This document shows positions 1-5,678 of a stretch of DNA of 7,652 nt, one piece after another. Position 1 is the stretch's first letter; every line of letters begins with the position of its first letter. The stretch comes from Palsa-883 sp035486355. GTDB taxonomy: Bacteria > Pseudomonadota > Alphaproteobacteria > Acetobacterales > Acetobacteraceae. A model generated the notes under the pieces. That model was not told the DNA's origin, made no database searches, and saw only the letters and a list, made by a program, of their open reading frames with translations. The stretch spans positions 1 through 7,652 of the forward strand of contig DATHNE010000159.1 in assembly GCA_035486355.1 (NCBI GenBank), written 5' to 3'. A program made the translations under genes and the position numbers.

Positions 1-103
1 CCGAAACCAGCGTACGACCAGCGAAATCTGCCTCAGTCGCGGTGGGCGCGAACCGGTTGCACTCGATGGAGAACCCCAGCAGGGCAATACGTGGCCCGCT
101 CAC
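1..103 (-). CDS. M81 family metallopeptidase (MlrC-like), N-terminal fragment
   Basis: Reading leftward from a GTG at 103, 34 codons are open to the window edge and begin VSGPRIALLGFS, followed by IECNRFAPTATEADF. The layout (a short beta strand RIALLGF, then a [H/L/I]E-x-N-x-F-x-P motif, then a DF) matches the N-terminus of the M81 family, whose best-known member is microcystinase C (MlrC). These are metal-dependent hydrolases of about 490-500 residues, so over 90 percent of this gene lies outside the window. The GTG overlaps the stop of the upstream PLP-enzyme gene in a GTGA arrangement, which suggests translational coupling and supports the start. Family members often sit beside transporters and amino-acid-type enzymes, as here. 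An Ile stands where many members have His (HETN). The family call rests on about 20 residues. Confidence 0.62.
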   Translation of the reverse strand, partial: MSGPRIALLGFSIECNRFAPTATEADFAGRTLVS

Positions 104-1233
104 AGCGCGATCCCCATCAGCTCCGCGATGCGCGGCGTCGCCTTCAGCCCGCTGCCTGTCAGCACCAGCACCGTGGTCTGCTCCGGCCGTATCGTGCCTG
201 TCGCCAGCAGCTTGCCGAATGCCGCGGCCACCTGGGCGCTGGTCGGCTCGACATAGATGCCGATCTTCGCCAGATCCAGCCCAGCCGCGCCGATCTCCGC
301 CTCGCTCAGCATCACGGCGCCGCCGCGTGTCTCGCGCAGCGTGCCCAGCACCTCGCGCAGACGGATCGGCTGCGCAATGGCCGTCCCCTCGGCGATCGTC
401 GGCGCGATCGGCGTTTCCACCTGGGTCTCTCCGCCCGCCAGGAAGGTCGCCGCGATCGGCGCGCAGTTCGCTGGCTGTGCCGCGAAGATGCGTGGCATCC
501 GGTCGATTTCGCCCGCCCGCAGCAACTCGGAAAATCCGATCTCGCAGCCCAGCACGTTGGACCCCGCGCCGCACGGCACGATCACATTGTCCGGCGCGCG
601 GAAGCCCAGGTCCTCCCACAGCTCATAGGCCAGCGTCTTGGTGCCGTGCAGGAAGAACGGCTGCCAGTTGTGACTGGCATAGAACACACTGATGGATCGA
701 GCCACCGCCGCATCCGCCGTGGCCTGCCGCGTGCCCGGGATCAACTCCACCGCTGCGCCATGTGCGCGCATCTGCACCGTCTTCGCCGGACTGGTGGACG
801 CGGGTGCCATAATCGTGGCGTGCAGGCCGCCGGCCGCGGCATAGGCCGAAATCGCCGCGCCACCGTTGCCGGAACTGTCTTCCAGCACCGCGCACACGCC
901 CTGTGCGCGTAGCAGCGACAGCATCACCGACGCGCCGCGGTCCTTGAAACTGCCCGTCGGCATGAACCACTCGCATTTCAACAGCGCTGACGCGCCGTGC
1001 AGCGTGCGGGGTAGCAGCGGCGTGCAGCCCTCCCCCATGGTGATCGGGTGGTTCACTTGCATCGGCAGCGCCGCCCGATAGCGCCACAAGCTGCGCGTGC
1101 CCTGATCGATCTGGTCGCGCGTGATGCCGGGTAACGGCGTCAGCAGCAGCGGTGCGTGCCCCTCACCACACCAGCGCGGCACATCAAGCGGAAACGTCGC
1201 GCCGCTGCGCGGATCAAGATATGCCGTACTCAT
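100..1233 (-). CDS. Threonine-synthase-like PLP-dependent enzyme (fold type II)
   Basis: This is a 377-residue cytoplasmic enzyme of the tryptophan-synthase-beta/threonine-synthase superfamily. Visible motifs in order: the Schiff-base lysine K97 in TGSFKDRG (93-100); the SSGNGGAA loop (120-127) with N123, which in relatives contacts the PLP ring; the phosphate-binding loop CGAGSN (221-226); and a C-terminal TGSGLK (359-364) resembling the TGHGLKD of threonine synthases. These give a confident fold assignment. The reaction is less certain: threonine synthase (O-phosphohomoserine to threonine) is the usual annotation, but placement with an SDR and an M81 hydrolase fits a catabolic lyase or beta/gamma-replacement enzyme as well. 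The N-terminus (residues 5-30) looks like the zinc ribbon of archaeal/bacterial ThrC relatives but keeps only one cysteine, C22. The ATG at 1233 overlaps the preceding SDR's stop (ATGA), and the stop overlaps the next gene (GTGA), so it is the middle gene of a coupled operon. It is probably not the housekeeping thrC. Confidence 0.85.
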   Translation of the reverse strand: MSTAYLDPRSGATFPLDVPRWCGEGHAPLLLTPLPGITRDQIDQGTRSLWRYRAALPMQVNHPITMGEGCTPLLPRTLHGASALLKCEWFMPTGSFKDRGASVMLSLLRAQGVCAVLEDSSGNGGAAISAYAAAGGLHATIMAPASTSPAKTVQMRAHGAAVELIPGTRQATADAAVARSISVFYASHNWQPFFLHGTKTLAYELWEDLGFRAPDNVIVPCGAGSNVLGCEIGFSELLRAGEIDRMPRIFAAQPANCAPIAATFLAGGETQVETPIAPTIAEGTAIAQPIRLREVLGTLRETRGGAVMLSEAEIGAAGLDLAKIGIYVEPTSAQVAAAFGKLLATGTIRPEQTTVLVLTGSGLKATPRIAELMGIAL

Positions 1234-1991
1234 GCCAAGCCGATCCGCTTACGGAATGCCTCATCGCGTAGCGAGAACTCGGCGCCCACGAGATCATCCG
1301 CCTCTTTTGTACACAGATACACGATCGCCTTCGCCGGATGCGCGACCGGCGTCAGATTCGCGCGCGGGATCTGGCTGATCATGTTCATGCCCGAGGCTCG
1401 GATCAGCACCTGCATGTTGGTGTCCGTCGTGCCCGGCTGGAACCCGAACACGCGGATGCCACTGGCCGCTTCCTCCAGCTTGATCGCCTGCGTCAGCATC
1501 GCCATGCCCGCCTTCGCGGCGCAGTAAGCACTCCACCCCTCCAGTGGCCGCAGCGCCGCACCCGAAGACACGTTCACGATCGTTCCGCTACCGGCCGATT
1601 TCATCACCGGCAGCACGGCGCGCACCACGTGATACGCGCCCACCAGGTTGATCTGCACGTTGGTCGCCCAGGCGGCCGGGTCAGACTCTGCCAGCGTTGC
1701 GATCGGCTCGATCACGCCCGCGTTGTTGATCAGGATGTCTGGACGCCCGAACTGCCGTGTGGTTGCCGCGACCAGGGCTTCGACGGCGGCGTAATCGGCG
1801 ACATCGCTGGCTATGAAAGCAGCCTTGCCGCCGGCCGATGCGATGCGGCCTGCGACCTCACCTGCCCGCTTGCCGTCACGCGCGGTCAGCATCACCGCAG
1901 CGCCGGCCGCGGCCAGGGCCTCCGCGGCCGCCTCGCCGATGCCCCGGCTGGCGCCGGTCACGATCGCGACCCTGCCCGATAGTGTGGCCAT
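1230..1991 (-). CDS. Classical SDR family NAD(P)-dependent oxidoreductase
   Basis: This 253-residue protein is a typical length for a classical short-chain dehydrogenase/reductase. The start MATLSGRVAIVTG is chosen because the Rossmann strand begins at once and an AAGGG-type ribosome site lies just upstream. Longer in-frame starts, to 2180, would add about 63 low-complexity residues and run into the divergent gene. Motifs: cofactor loop TGASRGIG (12-19), D63 in ASDVAD, NNAG (89-92), and a complete catalytic tetrad N115 (QINLVG), S143 (NVSSG), Y156 and K160 (YCAAK). The R38 after the second strand (LTARDGKR) hints at NADP(H) rather than NAD(H), which is an inference. It should interconvert an alcohol and a carbonyl; the substrate is unknown. 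It is the first gene of a minus-strand operon with the PLP enzyme and the M81 hydrolase, and its stop overlaps the next ATG. It is divergent from the LLM oxidoreductase, with which it may share control. Confidence 0.92.
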   Translation of the reverse strand: MATLSGRVAIVTGASRGIGEAAAEALAAAGAAVMLTARDGKRAGEVAGRIASAGGKAAFIASDVADYAAVEALVAATTRQFGRPDILINNAGVIEPIATLAESDPAAWATNVQINLVGAYHVVRAVLPVMKSAGSGTIVNVSSGAALRPLEGWSAYCAAKAGMAMLTQAIKLEEAASGIRVFGFQPGTTDTNMQVLIRASGMNMISQIPRANLTPVAHPAKAIVYLCTKEADDLVGAEFSLRDEAFRKRIGLA

Positions 1992-2010
1992 GGCTCTGCC
2001 CTTTGCTGCC

Positions 2011-2041
2011 CGAGCGGTCGCTTTACGGGACAAGCCGCTCG
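2011..2041. repeat. 7-bp perfect inverted repeat, candidate operator
   Basis: CGAGCGG at 2011-2017 is the exact reverse complement of CCGCTCG at 2035-2041, with 17 bases between. The half-sites are 24 bp apart centre to centre, a little over two helical turns, which puts them on nearly the same DNA face, as for a dimeric regulator. It lies in the middle of the divergent gap and spans the spacer and -10 guess of the leftward promoter. No T-run follows, so a terminator is unlikely. In GC-rich DNA a 7-bp dyad can arise by chance, and no regulator gene is visible in the window. Confidence 0.35.
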
Positions 2042-2066
2042 ACCGCAAATTGCCGATCACGATCAC

Positions 2067-2075
2067 GGGGGAGGG
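2067..2075 (+). promoter_or_regulatory. Ribosome binding site of the LLM gene
   Basis: The purine tract GGGGGAGGG ends 7 bases before the ATG at 2083. It decides this start over in-frame upstream codons as far back as 1813, which would read antisense through the SDR gene. Confidence 0.7.
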
Positions 2076-2082
2076 ACCCAGC

Positions 2083-3132
2083 ATGCGCGTATCAACCGTG
2101 TTGCCGGTGCGGGACTGGCGCGCCTGCGGCCCCGTCGCGGCGCAGGCAGAAGCCGACGGGTTCGACTGTGTGCAGAGCAACGAGCTGCGGCACGATCCGT
2201 TCGCACCGCTTGCCTTCGCCGCGCTGGCGACCGAGCGCGTGGCCTTGGCGACCTCGGTGGCGATCGCGTTTCCGCGCAGCCCGATGATCGTGGCGAATCA
2301 TGCCTGGGACCTGGCGCGCCATGCCAATGGGCGCTTCGTGTTAGGCTTGGGCAGCCAGGTGAAGGCGCACAACGAGCGGCGCTTCAGCGTGCCCTGGATC
2401 GCGCCTGCCGTGCGGCTCGGGGAGTACGTGCAGGCGTTGCGGGCGATATGGCGCAATTGGGAAACTGGAACAAAGTTGGATTTCAAGGGGCAGCATTACA
2501 CCTTCACGTTGATGACGCCGGCGTTTTCACCGGGGCCACAAGGGCAGCCGATGCCGCCGGTGGCGATGGCGGCAGTTGGGCCGGTGATGCTGAAGACCGC
2601 GGCCCGCGTCGCCGACAGTGTGCGGCTGCACGGGTTCGCGACGCGGAAATATTTGGAAGAGGTGGTGCGGCCGATGTTGCAGACCGAACTGTCGGCCGCC
2701 GGCAAGAGTTTTGCCCAGTTCGAGGTGACCGGCGGCGGGTTCATCGTGACCGGTCCCGATGATGCGGCCGTCAAACAGGCGGCCGAAAAAGCGCGCTATC
2801 GCGTGGGGTTCTACGGGTCCACGCCGGCGTATTGGGGCGTGTTCGAGACGCACGGGCTTGGCGATCTCGGCCAACGTCTGCATACCAAGGTGCGGGAGGG
2901 CAAGTGGAAGGAGATTGCCGCGTTGGTATCGGACGATGTGTTGGATCTCTTCGTTGCGCGTGCGCCATATGAGGGGATTGCTGAGGCGATTGAGCACCGC
3001 TTCGGCGGCGTTGTGGATACCGTGACGTTGGAGTTTCTGCCCAGCGATGATGCCGCGATACGGCGGCGGGTCATCGAGGCGGTGCAGAAGATCCCGCATG
3101 GGTTCAGGGAGTTTCGGACGGAGGCGTGGTGA
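2083..3132 (+). CDS. LLM-class (luciferase-like) flavin/F420-type oxidoreductase, TIGR03617-like
   Basis: This 349-residue protein has the bacterial luciferase-like TIM-barrel layout. It opens with a strand, MRVSTVLPV; then AEADGFDCVQSNE (22-34), the usual 'A...GFD.vw..E' helix-strand; LATSVAIAFPRSP (55-67), which lines the cofactor site; and GRFVLGLGSQ (83-92), the hallmark 'GR..lGlG.g' segment, followed by KAHNERRF. The length and the HNERRFSVPW stretch resemble the TIGR03617 (MSMEG_2256-type) group, named in mycobacteria as probable F420-dependent oxidoreductases; that assignment is from memory. LLM proteins use F420 or FMN, and the sequence does not settle which. No flavin reductase partner is in the window. 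A good ribosome site 7 bases upstream fixes the start. It is transcribed alone, divergent from the SDR operon and convergent with the Liv operon. A rare TTA codon (L87) and AT-richer third positions in the 3' half are mildly unlike the neighbours. The substrate is unknown. Confidence 0.87.
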   Translation: MRVSTVLPVRDWRACGPVAAQAEADGFDCVQSNELRHDPFAPLAFAALATERVALATSVAIAFPRSPMIVANHAWDLARHANGRFVLGLGSQVKAHNERRFSVPWIAPAVRLGEYVQALRAIWRNWETGTKLDFKGQHYTFTLMTPAFSPGPQGQPMPPVAMAAVGPVMLKTAARVADSVRLHGFATRKYLEEVVRPMLQTELSAAGKSFAQFEVTGGGFIVTGPDDAAVKQAAEKARYRVGFYGSTPAYWGVFETHGLGDLGQRLHTKVREGKWKEIAALVSDDVLDLFVARAPYEGIAEAIEHRFGGVVDTVTLEFLPSDDAAIRRRVIEAVQKIPHGFREFRTEAW

Positions 3133-3275
3133 CCGTCCTCTTGTGCCAGGGCCGGTCCACGGGCTCGCCGAAGGTCGACCGGAGGATCCGCGGCCGCCGA
3201 CCCCCACGACTTACGTGCAGGGAACAGGCAAGTTGTGGACGGCCGGGCCAAGCTCGATCATGACACAAAGGGGCA
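3133..3275. other. Convergent intergenic region without a clear terminator
   Basis: This is 143 bases between the stops of the LLM gene and the second SDR gene. Both units should end here. The best dyad I see is CCGGTC (3152-3157) with GACCGG (3177-3182), a 19-base loop and no T-tract on either strand. A GCGGCCGC palindrome lies at 3190-3197. No plausible small gene is visible. Termination may be Rho-dependent or by a weak structure. Confidence 0.5.
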
Positions 3276-4058
3276 TCAGAACATCGGGCCGCGATTTGCG
3301 ACGCCGCCATCGATCGTGATGATCGTTCCGGTCGTATACGCCGACAGATCCGATGCCAGGAACGCAACCATGTGTCCGATCTCCTCCGGTGTGCCAGCCC
3401 GCCCGTAGGGCAGCGGCTGCATCAGCTCCCCCCAACGCGCGGCATCCCCGAGCCGGTCTTGCGCTCGTTGCTTCATCATCGTTACCAAACGTTCCGTCGC
3501 AATCGCACCGGGATTAATCCCCACCACCCGAAGCTTATCCGCGGCCGCAGCGCCCCCCAGCGCCTTCGTGAATGCCATCAAACCAGCATTGCCGGTGGAC
3601 CCGGCGATATAGGTCGCGTCCATCTTCTCCCCGGCCATTCCCAGGATATTGATGATCACGCCCCGCTGCCGTGCTTTCATTTCTGGATAGAACCGACGGC
3701 ACATGTTTATGTAGCCGAAGACCTTCAGGTCCCATGCGGCACGCCACCGCGCCTCATCGATCTCCTGCAAATTGCCACCCGGAATCGCGCCCGCATTGTT
3801 CACCAGGATGTCGATATCCGGATGCTGTTGCACCAGCCGATCCACATTCGCACTGTCAGCGATGTCGTAGGCGTGTACGGCGACGGTCACGTTGTATCGC
3901 CCGGCGATCTGCTGTCGCGCTGCGTCCAGGTCGGCCTGCGTGCGCGACACCAGGATGACATTCACACCCTCCGCTGCCAGACATTCCGCTGCGGCGAAGC
4001 CGATGCCTTTCGAGGCGCCAGTGATCAACGCCGTGCGGCTGCGCAGGTTTAGCTCCAT
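3276..4058 (-). CDS. SDR-fold protein with non-canonical active site
   Basis: This 260-residue short-chain dehydrogenase/reductase-fold protein is the last gene of the Liv/hydrolase operon. The start MELNLRSRTALITG is fixed by a strong AAGGAG 7 bases upstream, and it lies 1 base after the hydrolase stop (TGACATG). The cofactor half is intact: TGASKGIG (13-20), a second strand ending LVSRT, D65 in YDIAD, and NNAG (87-90). The C-terminal INPGAIATER (181-190) and TGTIITIDGG (243-252) are standard. The catalytic half is not. K112 (LKVFG) stands where the tetrad Asn normally is, L139-G140 replace the Ser pair in INILG, the following loop is about 3 residues shorter, and the Tyr motif reads Y150-IAG-S154 instead of YxxxK. 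So only Tyr remains. From memory, such YIAGS/GNA-type SDRs recur in proteobacteria, so this may be a real subfamily with a different mechanism or a binding role. It is cytoplasmic; the substrate is unknown. Confidence 0.88.
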   Translation of the reverse strand: MELNLRSRTALITGASKGIGFAAAECLAAEGVNVILVSRTQADLDAARQQIAGRYNVTVAVHAYDIADSANVDRLVQQHPDIDILVNNAGAIPGGNLQEIDEARWRAAWDLKVFGYINMCRRFYPEMKARQRGVIINILGMAGEKMDATYIAGSTGNAGLMAFTKALGGAAAADKLRVVGINPGAIATERLVTMMKQRAQDRLGDAARWGELMQPLPYGRAGTPEEIGHMVAFLASDLSAYTTGTIITIDGGVANRGPMF

Positions 4059-4059
4059 G

Positions 4060-4983
4060 TCAGTGCTCCTTCGGCGGGATGCGATAGAAGGCGATCGCAT
4101 TGTCGGCGAACAGCTTGCGCCGCGCGGTGTCCGGCATATCGGCCGTCGCGGCCTTGAAGCAACAATAGATGTAATCCCAACTCGCTTTGACGCCGTCGAC
4201 CGGATAATTCGACGCGAACATGCAGCGATCGACGCCGAACATGTCGATGCTCTGCCGGATAATCGGGCGGTTCGCGGCGAGCGTCCACGGCTCGTTCTTC
4301 ACCACCAGCCCGGAGATCTTGCACCACACGTTCGGGCACGCTGCCAGCGCCGCCATGCCACGCCGCCACGCGGCCAACGCCTCCGTTGTGCGATCCAACG
4401 GATATCCGGTGTGGTTCAGCACGATGCGCAGTGCCGGGTGTTCGCGGCAGACTTCGGCCGCTTCTCCCAAGTGATACCATGGCACGCGCAAATCCCACGA
4501 CAAATCGTACTTGCGCAGCAGGTCGAGCCCCGCCCGCCATTTCGGATCCTGCAGACTGCGCGGTTGTCCCTTCACGCTGCCGTTCGGACCATCGGCGATC
4601 ACCGGCTTGGTGCGGATACCGCGCACCAGCGCGAACTTCTTGTGCCCGGCAAGGATTTGCTCGCTGGTCGGCGTGTCCACCCAGGCGTGCGCCACGATGA
4701 CATTCGGCATGCCACAGGTCGCAGCGACGCCGGTCAGCCACGCGGTCTCGGCGAGCTGCTGGCTGCGGTCGCATTCGGCCTCCACGTGCACCGTGGCGAT
4801 CACCCTGTGCAACGCCGTGTCGCGGCGATATTCTGGCGGCAGATAGGTGCGGCGAATGCGCGAGTAGTCGCCCATGTAGCTGTGCTCGCCACTGCTCAGC
4901 CACGGATAGCGCAGCGTGGCTTCCAGGTCCCACAGATGATGGTGGGCATCGACAATCGGGATGTCGTCGTCGGTCATGGGCAT
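4060..4983 (-). CDS. Amidohydrolase-family (COG3618/Amidohydro_2-like) metal-dependent hydrolase
   Basis: This is a 307-residue TIM-barrel hydrolase of the Amidohydro_2 family (PF04909). Relatives include L-fuconolactonase-type lactonases and 2-pyrone-4,6-dicarboxylate lactonase. Motifs: the first-strand metal motif DAHHHLWD (12-19; H14, H16), VHVEAE (66-70) on the next strand, VRGIR (120-124), LNHTGYP (189-195) with H191, and CMFASNYPVDG (254-264) near the last strand, where many members have the Asp of SDWP; here it is N259 with D263 four residues later. It should hydrolyse a lactone or cyclic amide/ester in the cytoplasm; which one is unknown. The ATG at 4983 shares a base with the livF stop (TAATG), implying coupling. 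A second ATG at 4977 (MTDDD) would give 305 residues, and neither start has a strong ribosome site. The frame stays open upstream to 5151, but that part lies antiphase inside livF. Its position behind the transporter genes suggests it acts on the imported compound or a product of it. Confidence 0.87.
   Translation of the reverse strand: MPMTDDDIPIVDAHHHLWDLEATLRYPWLSSGEHSYMGDYSRIRRTYLPPEYRRDTALHRVIATVHVEAECDRSQQLAETAWLTGVAATCGMPNVIVAHAWVDTPTSEQILAGHKKFALVRGIRTKPVIADGPNGSVKGQPRSLQDPKWRAGLDLLRKYDLSWDLRVPWYHLGEAAEVCREHPALRIVLNHTGYPLDRTTEALAAWRRGMAALAACPNVWCKISGLVVKNEPWTLAANRPIIRQSIDMFGVDRCMFASNYPVDGVKASWDYIYCCFKAATADMPDTARRKLFADNAIAFYRIPPKEH
4066..4071 (-). promoter_or_regulatory. Ribosome binding site of the second SDR gene
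   Basis: AAGGAG on the minus strand lies inside the last codons of the hydrolase gene, 7 bases before the ATG at 4058. It excludes the longer in-frame start at 4100. Confidence 0.75.
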
Positions 4984-5678
4984 TACACCGTCAGGTAGCG
5001 GGTGCGGATCTGTTCCTCCTCCGCACGAAATTGGGCCGGGCTGGCGGCGTAGACGATGCGCCCCTTCACCATGATGTGCATCTCGTCGGCCACCGCTTCC
5101 GCCAGCTTCATGTTCTGCTCGATCAGCAGGATCGTCACCCCGGCTTCGCACAGGTTGCCGATCACGCGCGCCAGCTCCCGCACCACCAGTGGCGCCAGGC
5201 CCTGGCTCGGCTCGTCCAGCAGCAACATCTTCGGGTCACTGACCAACGCCCGCGCGATTGCCAGCATCTGCTGCTCGCCGCCTGACAGATTGCCGCCGCG
5301 ATTGCCTGCGCGTTCCGCCAGCGATGGAAACAAATGCAGCAGTCGCGGGATCGTCCAATCCTTCGCTGGCTTGCGTTCTCCCACGCGGATGTTCTCGATT
5401 ACCGTCAGGTCGGGGAAGATCAGGCGGCCCTCGGGCACGTAGGCAACGCCTGCGCGCGCCACCAGATGTGGCGGCCAGCCCGCGATGTCCTTGCCGTCCA
5501 GCTTCACCCGCCCACCGGATGGCGGCACCAACCCCATGACCGTACGCAATGTTGTTGACTTGCCGACGCCGTTGCGCCCCAGCACCGCGCAAATGCGCCC
5601 TTGCGGCACGTGCAGATCGACGCCCTGCAGCACATGGCTGGCGCCATAATGGGTACTCAACCCCTCGATGCGCAGCAT
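4983..5678 (-). CDS. livF: Branched-chain amino acid-type ABC transporter ATPase LivF
   Basis: This 231-residue protein is full length for LivF (about 230-240) and is one of two cytoplasmic ATPases that power the HAAT-family importer. Visible: an aromatic A-loop region THYG (9-12), Walker A GRNGVGKST (34-42), the LivF-typical AYVPEGRLIFPDLTVIEN (79-96), where the Q-loop Gln is replaced by Glu/Gly as usual for LivF, signature LSGGEQQ (131-137), Walker B MLLLDEP (151-157), the D-loop SQGLAP (158-163), and EQN (187-189) at the switch-histidine position, also normal for LivF. All ATPase elements look functional. The ATG shares one base with the livG stop (TGATG) and the stop shares one with the hydrolase ATG (TAATG). 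The substrate is set by a binding protein not present here, so 'branched-chain amino acid' is only the family name; amides, urea, aromatic acids and other substrates are also carried by this family. Confidence 0.95.
   Translation of the reverse strand: MLRIEGLSTHYGASHVLQGVDLHVPQGRICAVLGRNGVGKSTTLRTVMGLVPPSGGRVKLDGKDIAGWPPHLVARAGVAYVPEGRLIFPDLTVIENIRVGERKPAKDWTIPRLLHLFPSLAERAGNRGGNLSGGEQQMLAIARALVSDPKMLLLDEPSQGLAPLVVRELARVIGNLCEAGVTILLIEQNMKLAEAVADEMHIMVKGRIVYAASPAQFRAEEEQIRTRYLTV

Larger units (their letters stand above)
1992..2082. promoter_or_regulatory. Divergent promoter/operator region between SDR and LLM genes
   Basis: This 91-bp gap separates two outward-facing gene starts, so it must hold the promoters of both unless transcription comes from elsewhere. 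Boxes spaced for sigma-70 but poor in sequence are present. Leftward: TTGCGG (2043-2048 on the complement), a 17-base spacer, then TAAAGC (2020-2025). Rightward: TTACGG (2023-2028), 17 bases, then CAAATT (2046-2051). A direct repeat GATCACGATCAC occupies 2055-2066, immediately before the LLM ribosome site. The two promoter guesses overlap each other and the inverted repeat listed separately. The region's role is likely; the individual boxes are weak and could be chance. Confidence 0.5.

Noticed and set aside
91..912. 273-codon open frame on the plus strand, antisense to the PLP enzyme
   Set aside because: The translation is Arg/Ala/His-rich with no recognisable domain. It is the usual GC-rich shadow of the real gene, which has clear PLP motifs on the other strand.
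1813..2082. Longer N-terminus for the LLM protein, starting at 1813
   Set aside because: It would run antisense through the SDR gene with Ala/Pro-rich sequence. The ATG at 2083 follows a good ribosome site and starts exactly at the first barrel strand.
1992..2180. Longer N-terminus for the first SDR, starting at 2180
   Set aside because: The extra 63 residues have no SDR character and overlap the divergent LLM gene. The ATG at 1991 gives the standard N-terminus with a ribosome site.
3152..3182. CCGGTC/GACCGG dyad as a bidirectional terminator
   Set aside because: The loop is 19 bases, the stem is only 6 bp and no T-run follows on either strand. This is too weak to call.
3190..3197. GCGGCCGC palindrome as a cloning-site scar or protein-binding site
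   Set aside because: An 8-base GC-only palindrome is expected by chance in DNA of this composition, and nothing around it looks like vector sequence.
4049..4933. 294-codon minus-strand frame overlapping the hydrolase in another phase
   Set aside because: It is Arg/Gly-rich without motifs, while the alternative phase has the HxH and LNHTGYP motifs. It is a shadow.
3892..4998. 368-codon open frame on the plus strand, antisense to the hydrolase and second SDR
   Set aside because: It has no domain pattern and spans two well-supported minus-strand genes including their junction. It is explained by codon bias in GC-rich DNA.
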